From Deinococcus sp. KSM4-11 (GTDB taxonomy: Bacteria > Deinococcota > Deinococci > Deinococcales > Deinococcaceae): a stretch of DNA of 64,000 nt. The stretch spans positions 62,001 through 126,000 of the forward strand of contig NZ_SSNX01000010.1 in NCBI RefSeq assembly GCF_004801415.1, written 5' to 3'. Of the stretch, positions 35,530 to 45,898 are shown piece by piece (position 1 is the stretch's first letter; each line of letters opens with the position of its first letter). The notes beneath the pieces were generated by a model. That model saw only the letters and a list, made by a program, of their open reading frames with translations, was not told the origin of the DNA and ran no database searches. Made by a program: the position numbers and the translations under genes.

Positions 35530-38367
35530 GTGAATGCTACGTGGCGACAGTTCGCTGATGCCAACGGGCTCACCACGCCTCGATACGCGGTGGGAGTCAA
35601 CTACCTCCACATCTGTGACTTGACCGACTCACCAGAGGCCAAGGCAGCCGCGCAGGGCATTCGCCATGTTCTCGCTGGGGTGGCCACGGAATACGTTCAG
35701 GTGTACTCCTGCCACGCTCCGCACAAGGCACGCTGGTTCCAGTTGCGAGTCGCGCGCATCGACGAGGGGTCAGCCATTCTGGTCGTCCATGAGGACGTGA
35801 CCGAACGTACGCAGGCTGAAGAACAATTGCGGGAAAACATGGAGTTTTCTCGGGGTTTGCTGGAAAGCAGTCCGGACTGCGTTAAGCTCCTCAACCTCCA
35901 GGGCGAGCTCCTCTGGATGAGTGAGGGGGGACAGCGGCTCATGGAAGTTGAGGATTTTGAGCAGTTGCGTGGAGCGGACTGGGTAGGATTCTGGCCTGAT
36001 GAGACTCAGGAACAGGTCAGGCAGGCAATCAACGCGGCTTTGCAGGGCGCCCTGGGTCGCTTCCAGGGCTACAGCCCGACTACAAAGGGAATCCAGAAGT
36101 TCTGGGATGTGGTGGTCACACCAGTGAGGAACACTGAGGGTGTTCCTGTACAGCTCCTCTCTACCTCGCGTGACATCACCGCCTTGCGTGTTGCCCAGGA
36201 TGAAATTCTGGACAAGGCCTCGGAGACTACCCGAATTCTAAGCAATATCGAGGAGGCCTTTTTTAGTTTGGATAGCCAATGGTGTTTTACGTACTTGAAT
36301 CCAAAAGCCGAGGAACTCCTTGGGTGCCCATCCTCAGTATTGTTGAGTAAAAACGTATGGGACATGTTTCCGGAGGCTGTAGAAACCGATATCTACAGGT
36401 ATTACCATACTGCACGAGGCACTCAGCGCAGTGGTCAATTTGAAGAGTTCTACCCACCCCTCAACTGTTGGTTCAAAGTCAACGTTACTCCCCATCCCAA
36501 AGGCTTGGACGTGTTCTTTCAGAACATCAATGCCACAAAGATTGAAGAACAGGCACAGGGTGACCGGAACACCATTCTCGAGATGACAGTGGCGGGCCAC
36601 TCCCTTCCTGAGATCCTGCAGCAAACAGCCCTGATGGTAGAGCGGCAGCTCCCGGCGCACGTCTGCGCCATCTCTCTCCTGCATTATGACCATCTCTCTC
36701 CGTATGCAGCGCCCAGCTTTCCTGCGCCGCTGCACGAGGCGATTGCCAGCCTCAAGGTGCTCGAAGGCAATGGTGCCTGCACCGCCGCTGTCCTGCGTGG
36801 TGAGGTGGTTGTGGTGGAGGACACTGCAACCAACCCACTGTGTGCGGATCTCCGCAGTGTGCTGCTTCCGAATGAACTGCGCGCCTGTGTCTCCCTCCCG
36901 ATCATCAACGGAGACCGAGAAACCCTGGGCACACTTGCGCTGTATGCCAGAACGCCAGGGCCATTTCCTCCTCACGCGTTCGAAGAACTGGAGAAGGCCC
37001 GGCACCTTGCAGCGGTGGCGATCGAACACCACCGCCTTGCAGAGGAGCTGGCTTACCAAGCGCGATACGACCAGTTGACTGGACTGATGAACCGCCGCAC
37101 ATTCGAGCAAGAACTTGACCAGGTTATGTCCGTCGGGCACCAGTCAGAGATCGCGCTTTTGTTCATGGACGTCGATGACTTCAAGAGTATCAACGATCAT
37201 CTCGGACATCACGCAGGAGACCAGATCCTCCGTGCGCTGGCGGAGCGCCTCAGACACACGACCCGCAGAGGGGACATCCTCGCACGCATCAGCGGAGACG
37301 AGTTCACAGTCATCCTTCCGTTTACCAGTGAAGCCGAAGCCGTGGTCGTCGTTCAGCGGATTCTGGATGCGGTGGCGGCCCCCTTTCTGATTACTGAACG
37401 GGAGGTGTATGTCAGTGTTTCCATTGGCATCAGCATCATGCCCGAAGGGGGGTATGACGCCGCCACCCTCATGCGCAGCGCTGATCTCGCGATGTATGAC
37501 AGCAAGAGGAGTAAGGCTGGGTTTACCGTTTTTCGCAGTGCGATGAATCGCCGTGAATATGAACGGTTCCAGCTCGCTGCCGACCTGCGGCAGGCAATCG
37601 AGCGGAATGAACTGAAACTCCATTATCAGCCGCAGGTACAACTGGAGGACGGTGCCCTGGTCGGCGCAGAAGCCCTGCTCCGTTGGCATCACCCGAACCT
37701 CGGTCTGGTCTCCCCGGCGGCTTTCATTCCTCTGGCAGAAGAGACGGGGCTGATCGTCCCGATCGGGAACTGGGTGCTGCAGACCGCGTGTATGCAGGGT
37801 GCAGCCTGGCTGCATGAGGGACGGCCATCTATTCGGATCGCCGTGAACGTCTCAGCCCTTCAGTTCGAACGGGCAGACTTCGTGGAGAAGGTTGCCGCCT
37901 GCCTCGCTGCGAGCGGGTTTCCTGCCGAGCGACTCGAACTGGAGCTCACTGAGCGGGTGGTGATGCGCAACGCGGAAGACGCTGTGCAGCGGATGCACCA
38001 GTTGCGTGAGCTGGGAGTATCGCTGTCGATCGATGATTTCGGCACGGGTTATTCGAGCCTGAGCTACCTGGCACGCCTGCCAATCAACATCCTGAAAATC
38101 GACCACTCCTTTATCAGGGGACTGGGGGTCGCATTGCCAAGCTACCCTATCGTCGAGGCCATTCTCGGCCTCGCAAATAGCTTGCGACTACAAACCATCG
38201 CGGAAGGCATTGAAACCCCGGAAGAGCAGCGGGTGCTCCAGGAAATGGGATGCATTCTGGGCCAGGGCTTCCTGTTTGGCCGCCCGTGCCCAGGAGATGA
38301 ACTCTTCACGCACGATTCAATGGCGGAGCAGAGTATAAACAACTTTGTTACCAAACTCTTTACCTAA
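35530..38367 (+). CDS. PAS-PAS-PAS-GAF-GGDEF-EAL protein
   Basis: From GTG 35530 the product has 945 residues, but the PAS domain is already under way: in the same frame upstream the sequence reads NALPSSLAILDCHGEILE with no start codon. Adding one T to the T5 run at 35456-35460 would join it to ATG 35441 (MSDLLIF), so the true start is probably 35441. Three PAS domains (to ~345), GAF (~350-510), GGDEF with SGDEF near 589 and an intact RxxD inhibitory site (RRGD), EAL with EALLRW near 713, LELTERV, DDFGTGYSSL, LKIDHSF and AEGIET. Both catalytic domains look competent. Soluble. Confidence 0.9.
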   Translation: MNATWRQFADANGLTTPRYAVGVNYLHICDLTDSPEAKAAAQGIRHVLAGVATEYVQVYSCHAPHKARWFQLRVARIDEGSAILVVHEDVTERTQAEEQLRENMEFSRGLLESSPDCVKLLNLQGELLWMSEGGQRLMEVEDFEQLRGADWVGFWPDETQEQVRQAINAALQGALGRFQGYSPTTKGIQKFWDVVVTPVRNTEGVPVQLLSTSRDITALRVAQDEILDKASETTRILSNIEEAFFSLDSQWCFTYLNPKAEELLGCPSSVLLSKNVWDMFPEAVETDIYRYYHTARGTQRSGQFEEFYPPLNCWFKVNVTPHPKGLDVFFQNINATKIEEQAQGDRNTILEMTVAGHSLPEILQQTALMVERQLPAHVCAISLLHYDHLSPYAAPSFPAPLHEAIASLKVLEGNGACTAAVLRGEVVVVEDTATNPLCADLRSVLLPNELRACVSLPIINGDRETLGTLALYARTPGPFPPHAFEELEKARHLAAVAIEHHRLAEELAYQARYDQLTGLMNRRTFEQELDQVMSVGHQSEIALLFMDVDDFKSINDHLGHHAGDQILRALAERLRHTTRRGDILARISGDEFTVILPFTSEAEAVVVVQRILDAVAAPFLITEREVYVSVSIGISIMPEGGYDAATLMRSADLAMYDSKRSKAGFTVFRSAMNRREYERFQLAADLRQAIERNELKLHYQPQVQLEDGALVGAEALLRWHHPNLGLVSPAAFIPLAEETGLIVPIGNWVLQTACMQGAAWLHEGRPSIRIAVNVSALQFERADFVEKVAACLAASGFPAERLELELTERVVMRNAEDAVQRMHQLRELGVSLSIDDFGTGYSSLSYLARLPINILKIDHSFIRGLGVALPSYPIVEAILGLANSLRLQTIAEGIETPEEQRVLQEMGCILGQGFLFGRPCPGDELFTHDSMAEQSINNFVTKLFT

Positions 38368-38553
38368 TCCGAAATTACGTTCCAAGCATTTATGCGCGTA
38401 CGCTACATGCCAAAGCGTTTCCGCTATTTAAATACGACTCAATTCCATTGCAATATCCCTGAAAGTTCAGTTTGCAAATCACTTGAGCAGATAATCGTTT
38501 AAAATGTTCTGCACTATTACGCTTGCAATACGTCTGTACGCGGCTATCGGGCT

Positions 38554-38860
38554 TCATAATTTAAAGATCATTTCCAAGGAGTCTTCTCGTCCTGTTTCAT
38601 TCGCGGGTAGGTGAAAGCCGGGCGAGGGCGCATCACCCAGTTCGGATGGCGTGATGTCCTGCGCCTGGAGCCCGGTCAACGGGGCGCGTCGAAACACTTC
38701 AAAGACCTGCGGCAGATTCGGGCAGTTCTCTACGCTGTCGCGCAAGCGCAGGTGACCGGCATCGTCCCAGTCGATCAGGGGCACATCGCCGTCCTGGCGA
38801 GGGCCCGGCTTGCGACCAACGGCGCGGTCACTGTGAGCTTGGAGCCACCAACACAGGAGC
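38554..38860 (-). pseudogene. 3' fragment of an unknown gene
   Basis: About 100 codons on the minus strand look coding (DGDVPLIDWDDAGHLRLRD, LPQVFEVFRRAPLTGLQAQ) and end at a stop at 38554. No start is visible in frame and the sequence beyond 38880 is disturbed next to an IS4 remnant, so the 5' part seems lost. No family is recognised. Confidence 0.33.
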
Positions 38861-39055
38861 ACAGGCTCGCGCAGGCCTGCGGCGTGTCCGGGGTGCCTTT
38901 CACCGCCTGCAACTCGGCAATGTTCGCGACTCCACGGTATGGTCGTCCACGCCCTCAGTACCGGACATCTTCGAGTTGAGGCTGTGCTGGACGGGACATT
39001 CCTGAACGTGTGACGGGTCGCGAACCGGCAGGACAAACGGCGGTGTTTTGGGTGT

Positions 39056-39640
39056 GTGACCATCCCAAAACCCGCCGATCTCCAGCGTACTGAACTCGCC
39101 CGCCACTTCAAAGCCTGCGTGCCCTTCCTGCGCCACGACACGCTGCAGCGTGTCGTGGACATCATTCTCGCGATGGTGACAGCCCGAAGCGTGAACCACA
39201 GTGAGCTCTGCCCCCACCTGCCCGGAGTCAGCTCCCTCGACGCGAAGAAACGCCGGGTGGAACGGGGCTGCCGGGATCCACAGCTGACTGAATCCGTGTT
39301 TCTGGCCTTCCTGCTGGCCCTGCTGCCCCCAGGGAAATTGCTCCTCAGCATGGATCGCACCACCTGGGAGCGCGGGACTACACCGCTGAACCTCCTGGTA
39401 CTGGGCGTCGTGCTGCACGGCTACACGGTGCCGCTCGTCTGGATCGCCTTAGATCACGACGGCAACAGCGGCACGGTCAAGCGGATTCAGCTGGTGGCCA
39501 GGCTGCTGAAGGCTCTTCCAGCGACCCGCTGGAAGGGTCTGGTCGCCGATCGGGAGTTCATCGGCGGGGAGTGGTTTCGCTTCCTGAGACGCAAGGGCAT
39601 CAAGAGAGCGATTCGCATCCATATAAGTACCAGGGTCATG
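39056..39640 (+). pseudogene. IS4-family transposase, truncated
   Basis: From GTG 39056 the first ~190 residues match IS4 transposases: LSMDRTTWERGTTPLNLLVLG contains the first catalytic Asp and WKGLVADREFIGGEWFRFLRRKGI the second region. After IKRAIRIH the frame no longer fits the family and the C-terminal Y-R-E region is missing. An IS6 relic in the opposite orientation lies beyond. Confidence 0.75.
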
Positions 39641-39829
39641 TGTGCATACGCGATGAAATGGCCTTCTTCGTCAGTCTCGACATGCTCGGTGCGCAAAGAC
39701 AGAACGTACCTGTGGAATATCGGCCAGTCGCGTACTTCACGGCGAACAGGTCGAACGGCTGGCGGGGAGCTGAGTTCTGGCACCTTAACCTCAGCGAGGC
39801 GCAGCAGCCCAGCAGGCGGCCTGAATGGA

Positions 39830-40500
39830 TCGCCGCGCTCCAGACCAGCAGCGCTGCGGTTTGGCCGCGCCTCCTGACGGAGGCAGGGACAGCGGTTCGG
39901 GTGTAGTGGTGAAGGTTCGAAACTCGAGCGGGCACGTCGAAAAACCCATGGGCCAGTCGTCGCCTGAACCCGCGTTGCTGCCGTTCCTGCTGTCGAGTTG
40001 AACGGCGTGCTTGCTCTACGAGGTTGTTGCTTCGATCCGTGGAGACGCGCTCCACACTCTAGAGCACGGCAAGTTGTCGTTGGGCTGTACCACAGCTCAA
40101 CAGGTTGTCGGTATAAATGATCTCTGGAACGTCATCTGTTCCAAGATGGCGCGAGGAAATAGACGTAGCCGCCTCGGTGTCCCGTACGTCCAAAGGAACA
40201 CGTCCAGCACGGCTCCGTGATCGTCGCCAGCCCGCCACAACCAGTGAATGATGCCGCCCAACTCCACGTGCATCTTATCGGGGAGCCGGTTCCCGGTGGC
40301 GCAAGCCCTGGGTCAACTGATCACTAGAGGTGATGCACCACGTCCGGATGGATTTGCGCGTGATGCAGGTTCCCATTCCAGCAGGTCTTCGGCCTCTCGG
40401 AACCTCCGGGTGAAGGGGTGATCCAGCCAGACGGCATATCCGATCACAGCGAGGGGAGCCCGACAGCCAGGGAGCTTGTGAGCGTTCAGCACCGCGTCAC
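39830..40500 (-). pseudogene. Decayed IS6-family transposase
   Basis: Minus-strand pieces in different frames reproduce the IS6 order: LNAHKLPGCRAPLAVIGYAV, then DVPEIIYTDNLLSCGTAQRQ, then VERVSTDRSNNLVEQARRST and RQQERQQRGFRRRLAHGFF. Several breaks are needed to join them, so it is dead. It lies between the IS4 remnant and the histidine kinase. Confidence 0.7.
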
Positions 40501-40596
40501 CCTCCTCATCAACTTCCCACAACCGCACTCCAGTCAGCTTTGCTTGTTTTCAGGTCAGACCATACCTTTGATCCCTGGCGCTTTACACTCCACCCG

Positions 40597-42027
40597 ATGT
40601 CCGACCACCCCTCGTTCCTTTCCGTATTCACTGAACAAGCCACGCCCGCCAACCATGACGGGGCGAGGGAGGCGCGGCGTCATGTCAATGAGGCGGGTAT
40701 TGAGCAGAGTTCAGCTCTCGAACGCATCATTACGATCGGGCGAGGGCAGGGGGACATCAGCATGGCCCTACAGCAGGTTGCGGCGTCGTTGCGATCGCCT
40801 GACACCACACGGTCACCAGCCGAGGTGCAGTCCCTGATGGGCACGGCACGCCGACAACTGGCCGCCGTGGCCCACCTCGAGGGCGTGGTGGCGGCAGCGC
40901 TCCACGCAGTCAGGGTGACACCGGTTGAGCACATCAGCGTGGAAGTTCTGCAGGGTATCAGTGCCACGGCCCGGGATCAGCTCGCAAACCTTGAGCAGTT
41001 AATTGCTGAGGCTCAGGACACCACAACGTCAGTTCAACACCAGGCGGAGCTTGAGCAGATTTGCGCGACGGTGCACACGGCCCTTGACATCCAGGATCGT
41101 CAGATCGCTGAACCAGTCGCCTCGCTGAGCATGGTCGTCGAGCAAACTGTCGATGAGATCGCGAAACTAAATCTCGAAAGCATGTTCAACGACCTGACCC
41201 AGGCCGCAGGCCGCTTGGCCCAAGGTCACCTGGATGAAACCGTACCCGAGCCATTACTGTCTGAGGGCGTCGCCTTGGCCCGCAGCCTGAACCACATTGC
41301 AGCGTTCATGGCCCGTTCCCGCGATGAGCGCCTCAGCACCAACCGGGACCTTGAAGGCTTCGCGCGTGCGGCGTCGCATGACCTGCAAGAACCGCTCCGG
41401 ATCATTGGAATGTACGCGTCCCTGCTGAGCCAGCGGTACTCCGATGTGCTCGATGTTCAGGGTCAGCAGTATCTCGGCGTGATTCAGGACGCCCTCAAGC
41501 GTGAACGCGTGCTGGTGCACGACCTGCTGGAGTTCGCGCGTCTCGGAGCGGCGGAACAACGCCACGTTCAGATTGATGCCGCCGTGGTCGTGGCAGAGGT
41601 CATCGACGAATACGCAGCCCTCATCGGTGCCACCGAGACGCTCGTCACAGTCGCCCCACTCCCCACCGTTCACGCCGACCCACTCGAATTCACTCAGTTG
41701 TGGCGCAATCTGATTGGGAATGCGCTGAAGTTCCGGCGCGAGGAGGGGCGCCCGGTCATCAGTGTTCGCGTCACCCTCGACGCCGAGGTCTGGCATTTCG
41801 TGGTGGAAGACAATGGAATGGGATTTGACCAGAGATACGCCGACCAGGTGTTTGGAATGCTGGAGCGGCTGCAGACTGCCCTGCACTTTGAGGGAAGCGG
41901 ACTGGGGCTCGCCATCAGTACCAAGATCGTGGAACGTGCAGGAGGCCGGCTGTGGGTGGACTCGGAACTCGGAACGGGCAGCGTCTTCCATTTCACGTGG
42001 CCTGTCTCAACGTTGCCAGCAGACTAA
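40597..42027 (+). CDS. Soluble histidine kinase with an undescribed N-terminal helical module
   Basis: A product of 476 residues from ATG 40597. Residues about 25-190 are helical without a known sensor fold, and match the N-terminus of the coiled-coil protein at 57482-58354 (ARRHVNEAGIEQSSALERII against ARHHVGAAGFAQAEALEQII). A HAMP-like linker (LTQAAGRLAQGHLDETVPEP) and coil lead to HisKA (AASHDLQEPLRIIGMYASLL) and the ATPase domain (NLIGNALKFR, DNGMGFD, GSGLGLAIST). This is the phytochrome-type kinase core that signals to Rcp1-like receivers. Such a receiver gene (42155-42574) is convergent, 127 bp away, and is its likely partner. Confidence 0.92.
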   Translation: MSDHPSFLSVFTEQATPANHDGAREARRHVNEAGIEQSSALERIITIGRGQGDISMALQQVAASLRSPDTTRSPAEVQSLMGTARRQLAAVAHLEGVVAAALHAVRVTPVEHISVEVLQGISATARDQLANLEQLIAEAQDTTTSVQHQAELEQICATVHTALDIQDRQIAEPVASLSMVVEQTVDEIAKLNLESMFNDLTQAAGRLAQGHLDETVPEPLLSEGVALARSLNHIAAFMARSRDERLSTNRDLEGFARAASHDLQEPLRIIGMYASLLSQRYSDVLDVQGQQYLGVIQDALKRERVLVHDLLEFARLGAAEQRHVQIDAAVVVAEVIDEYAALIGATETLVTVAPLPTVHADPLEFTQLWRNLIGNALKFRREEGRPVISVRVTLDAEVWHFVVEDNGMGFDQRYADQVFGMLERLQTALHFEGSGLGLAISTKIVERAGGRLWVDSELGTGSVFHFTWPVSTLPAD

Positions 42028-42154
42028 GGCGACAACCACGCCGCGAAGGACACCCATGAACGCGTCGTCATGTGCTTTTGGAAGCGAAAGCTTGCCCACG
42101 GCCTGACCTGAATTCAGGCGCTGTCACAGTTGATGAACCACACGTCATTGTGTC

Positions 42155-42574
42155 TTACATGGCAAGGTGACTTGGTTGTACCCAGCGGGTGGTGAGTGCA
42201 GTGACCAACGTGATGAGATCCTGGAAATCATTGGGTTTGACGAGATAGTCGTCCGCACCCAGCGTGGCACAGAGCGCCCGATCCCGCTTAGCATCTGAGG
42301 TCGTGAAGATCACGACGGGAATGGGAGCGAGAAGCTCATCCTGCTTCACGGCCTTGAGCAGATCGAAGCCGTTCATACGGGGCATATTCAGGTCAAGGAG
42401 AATCAGCTGGGGAGATCCAGCAGGCCGCTGGGCATAGGAACCAGAGCGCTGCAGGAAGTCCAGAGCGTCATGTCCATTCTGGGTCACTGCCAGTTCCGTG
42501 TCGAGCCCGGTCGCCTCGAAGGCCAGGGTAGCAATAAAGACATCGTTCGGATCATCTTCAACGAGAAGTATCAT
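42155..42574 (-). CDS. Free-standing response regulator (Rcp1-like)
   Basis: A receiver-only protein of 139 residues from ATG 42574. Acidic pair VEDDPND, phospho-acceptor Asp in LILLDLNMPRMNG, Thr/Ser in VIFTTSD and Lys in YLVKPNDF are all present. There is no output domain. The sequence matches the Rcp1 group that serves phytochrome-like kinases, and it faces the histidine kinase at 40597-42027. It lacks the YW-type C-terminal tail of the other receivers in this window. Confidence 0.93.
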   Translation of the reverse strand: MILLVEDDPNDVFIATLAFEATGLDTELAVTQNGHDALDFLQRSGSYAQRPAGSPQLILLDLNMPRMNGFDLLKAVKQDELLAPIPVVIFTTSDAKRDRALCATLGADDYLVKPNDFQDLITLVTALTTRWVQPSHLAM

Positions 42575-42729
42575 GCAAACGCTCCTGATGACGGCTGACC
42601 AGATGAACAGGCAGCCAGATAGGCGACAGAACTGGCATATACCGAAAATAGCCCCGAACTGACACAGGACTGTCACACCAGCATCTGGCAAGCGAACTGC
42701 GGTGGTGCCGGCCGCCTTGAACGACGCCT

Positions 42730-43047
42730 TGGCAACTCGTGGTGATCACATCGCAGGCACTGCCGGATCCAGAGCGTAGAGCAGTCCCATCGTTCCACAC
42801 GCCGACACGAGCGCCAGCAACGCGGGTTCAGGTCACGGCGACGGGCACAGGGGTTTCTCGACCTACACGCCCGCATCACAAATCTCCACCACCCGGCGCG
42901 CTGCACCGTTCCCACTCTTCATCGTCGTTACCAGCAGAAACAGGCGTTCGAAGTCTGGCGCACAGTGGTACAGGCAGCGGCCTGAACTTCAGGCCGCCTG
43001 CCTCTCTGACGCTTCTGCGCAGCCTCAAAGCGAACACCTTGCCACAG
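42730..43047 (+). pseudogene. IS6-family 3' remnant with terminal repeat
   Basis: Plus-strand reading EQSHRSTRRHERQQRGFRSR then AQGFLDLHARITNLHHPAR to VVQAAA and a stop at 42985 matches the last ~75 residues of the intact IS6 transposase. The downstream segment to CACCTTGCCACAGCCG (about 43032-43047) matches the IS end. The 5' part is missing. Confidence 0.68.
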
Positions 43048-43309
43048 CCGTCGGCAACCCGATTCGACTGCAGGAGTCGAGGGCTCTGGTTTCAGGGGGT
43101 GGCGCACACCGCCTCGGCCTGTGCCGGAAGGGGTTCAAGGTCGCCGTCTGTGGTGGGCTGCCTGCGCGCCAAACCGTGCACGCGGCCCGTCTGTTTCAGG
43201 AGTAAGGTAAAGCACTCACGGGACTCCAGTTGAAACCGTCATCCCCCGAGCAGTGAGTGGTGGGCAGGATGGCGGCCGCACGCTGTCCCTCCTGACTGCG
43301 GGAGGCGCT

Positions 43310-43957
43310 ATGACACGCGTGCTCATGGTCAATGGCAACCCCAAACCCCTCGAGCAGTCCTACTCCCTGCGCCTCGGGCACTGTTTCCAGGAGGCCTATC
43401 AACGTGACGATGCCACCGCACGCTTCGAGAGCCTCAGGTTGTATGCCGATCACATCCCGCTGATCGATGCCGACATCATGGTGGGCTGGGGCAAGCTTGC
43501 GCAGCAGCAGACACTCGATCCCCACGAGGCCCACAAGGTGGGGCGGCTGAGCGACCTGGTGGATCAGTTCCTGGCGGCTGACCTGGTGGCGTTCTCGGTG
43601 CCGATGTGGAACTTCGGCTATCCGCCGATGGTCAAGGCGTATATGGACGCGGTGGCGATCGCGGGAAAGACCTTCCAGCACACCGTGCGGGGGCCGGTCG
43701 GCCTGACGAGCGGCAAGCGGGCGGTCATTCTCGAGGCGCGGGGCAGCGTGTGGAGTGAGGGTTCCGGTCAGGTACTGGAGCATTCGGTGAGCCACCTGCG
43801 GGCCTTTCTGGGGTTTTTGGGCGTGATGGACGTGCAGGCGGTCTTTGCGGAGGGCCTGGGGATCGATCCGAATCAGAACGAGTCGATCTTTGCGGCGGCG
43901 GCCGCGCGGACGGAGGTGCTCGCGCAGGCGTGTGCACAGCCGCTGCCGCAGGCCTAA
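43310..43957 (+). CDS. azoR: FMN-dependent NADH azoreductase / quinone reductase
   Basis: A product of 215 residues; ATG 43310 has GGGAGG five bases upstream. Flavodoxin-like fold with the FMN phosphate loop near NGNPKPLEQSYS, the signature VPMWNFGYPPMVKAYMDAV and a later flavin loop (LEARGSVWSEGSG). AzoR enzymes use NADH for two-electron reduction of quinones and azo dyes, giving protection from thiol and quinone stress. It stands alone with its own terminator. Confidence 0.92.
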   Translation: MTRVLMVNGNPKPLEQSYSLRLGHCFQEAYQRDDATARFESLRLYADHIPLIDADIMVGWGKLAQQQTLDPHEAHKVGRLSDLVDQFLAADLVAFSVPMWNFGYPPMVKAYMDAVAIAGKTFQHTVRGPVGLTSGKRAVILEARGSVWSEGSGQVLEHSVSHLRAFLGFLGVMDVQAVFAEGLGIDPNQNESIFAAAAARTEVLAQACAQPLPQA

Positions 43958-43964
43958 ATGACCT

Positions 43965-44002
43965 GCCCCTGCCTCGGCCTGTGCCGGGAGCGGGGGTTTT
44001 TT
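43965..44002 (+). terminator. Intrinsic terminator of azoR
   Basis: GC-rich stem-loop (upper stem CTCGGC/GCCGGG, lower stem CCCC/GGGG) followed directly by TTTTTT at 43997-44002. Confidence 0.82.
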
Positions 44003-44253
44003 GATGCCTACACTTGCCGCCGTCGCTCCACCCTCAAGGTGACCGGCAGGTCATGATGTGGTACAGACCACGTGTGGCACGAAAAATCTGTGAGGTCGCT
44101 GTAAGGCACAGCGGCCCATAGTCCCAGCGTGAACTGACCCGTTCATCCCTGACCCCCACCGCGCAGACCACTGCCAGTGAACGCCCTTCGCTGATCCTGT
44201 CTGATGCCAGGTCAGAACCCCCAGCCCACCCACGTGGCCTGGAAGGAGCCGTC

Positions 44254-45684
44254 ATGCCCAAGCACCTGAAACGCGTTGCCGCCCTCACTGCCCTCACCGC
44301 CCTGCTTGCCGCCTGCCAGCAGACCACCGCCCCCCACCCCCAGGCCGCCCTCGTCAAGGTCAACCTCAGTGCCGCCACCCTGCGTCAAACCCAGGGCATG
44401 CACGCCCTGGGCTTTACCAGCGACGTCCCCAACGCCCACTACGACGTCACCATCCGTGACAACGCCGGGCACATCGTCGCCTTCAATGGCACCACCTTCG
44501 ATCCCACCGGGAACGGCGCCACCACGCTCACCCTGGGCCAGGCCAACGAGTTCACGCAGACCCTCCTGCTGCCCAAGGGCACCTACTCCTTCGAGACGAA
44601 GGTCAAGGACGACGCCACCAGTGCTGTGCTGCTCGGCTACGGGCCCAGCACCGAAAACCAGGCGTCCGTGGACGCGACCGGCAGCGTGATCCGGCTCAAG
44701 TCCCACGCCGTCTTCCAGGGAGCCTCAAGCGCGCTCGCCCCGGCGATGAACCTTGCGGAACTGTACACGGACAGCACCTTCAACCTGAGTCTGAACCTCA
44801 AGACAGCGCCCGTGCAGGGCCTCAGCGCGACCGTGCCCACCAGCGACATCGGCCCCGTGACCTACAGCCTGGGCAACAGCACCGATGGCGTGCTGAACGG
44901 TGCGGGCAGCAAGATCGGCGTGAACGTGACCGCGCGCGGTACCGCCAGCGATGCCGAACTGAATGTCACGGCGAACTTCTCCGCCTGGGTGTACAACGGC
45001 GCGACGGACACCGCCAGTGTTCAGCCGGTGAGCCTGTCGTTCGCCAAGACCATCCAGACGAACATGATGACGATCGACACAGTGATGCCGAGCGTGACGT
45101 TCGCACCCGTGGGCACGGCCTATACCAACCAGGCAACGCTGCTGACCGGGAGGGTGACGGACGACGTGCAGGTGCAGAACCTGCGGGTCTACGTGGACGG
45201 CAACCTGGTGGCGAGCACCGATTCTGCGGAACAGGTCCCCGGCGTGGCACCAGTCATCACTGATGGAACGGGCGCGTGGACGGCTCCGTGGGGCGCGACG
45301 AACGTGGGCACGGCGGACGTGACAGTGATCGGGGAGGACAGCAGCGGGAATGAAACCCGGCTGTCCCAGAGCGTGACGGTGGAGAAGCAGAGCGCCATCG
45401 AAATTACACCGGAAGATTACGGGAACTACTACCAGGCATTTGACGTCATGAACGGGGTGCCGCTGACCTTCAAGGTGAATGCGGATGCCAACCAGGGCAT
45501 GCTGCACTTCAAGGTGTATGGGTACGCGACGGTGACGGCGACGGATCCCAGTGGCACTCCCCTTGCCATAGCCACCCAGTACACTGGATACACGGATTTC
45601 TACGGCTTCCCAAGTGGGCAGTACACCTTCACGGTGACGCCCACGCAGGATCAGACGCTGAACATCGAAACCCACTACGACTGA
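44254..45684 (+). CDS. Exported lipoprotein with Ig-like domain
   Basis: A product of 476 residues. Lipobox LTALLAAC places it as a membrane-anchored lipoprotein with Cys21-23 lipidated. The rest is beta-rich: an N-terminal sandwich (about 30-170), a middle region (170-290) and an Ig-like domain (about 295-395, VTDDVQVQNLRVYVDGNLVAST ... VIGEDSSGNETRLSQSVTVE), ending with a strand-rich domain. No catalytic motif is seen. Likely a cell-envelope structural or binding protein. GGAAGGAG precedes the ATG. Confidence 0.9.
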   Translation: MPKHLKRVAALTALTALLAACQQTTAPHPQAALVKVNLSAATLRQTQGMHALGFTSDVPNAHYDVTIRDNAGHIVAFNGTTFDPTGNGATTLTLGQANEFTQTLLLPKGTYSFETKVKDDATSAVLLGYGPSTENQASVDATGSVIRLKSHAVFQGASSALAPAMNLAELYTDSTFNLSLNLKTAPVQGLSATVPTSDIGPVTYSLGNSTDGVLNGAGSKIGVNVTARGTASDAELNVTANFSAWVYNGATDTASVQPVSLSFAKTIQTNMMTIDTVMPSVTFAPVGTAYTNQATLLTGRVTDDVQVQNLRVYVDGNLVASTDSAEQVPGVAPVITDGTGAWTAPWGATNVGTADVTVIGEDSSGNETRLSQSVTVEKQSAIEITPEDYGNYYQAFDVMNGVPLTFKVNADANQGMLHFKVYGYATVTATDPSGTPLAIATQYTGYTDFYGFPSGQYTFTVTPTQDQTLNIETHYD

Positions 45685-45702
45685 ACCAAACCGTATGACC
45701 TA

Positions 45703-45730
45703 CCCCGCCCTAGCATCAGCCAGGGCGGGG
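45703..45730. terminator. Hairpin after the lipoprotein gene
   Basis: CCCCGCCCT (45703-45711) pairs with AGGGCGGGG (45722-45730). There is no T-run, but the same AGCCAGGGCGGGG-type hairpin recurs after other genes here (near 56555 and 58404). Confidence 0.62.
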
Positions 45731-45898
45731 ATGTTCGTCATTATCAGGCCAGTGGGGGCGTGCTCCCGGACTATCGGACAGCTCTGACCCATCACCGCCA
45801 TGGCTGATGCTGGGACAAGCTGGATTTCCGTTGCTCAGGACGATGGAGCGTTGCTTCATGGAACGTCAGGGCGGCTGGGCCGCTTCCTACACTGAGCC

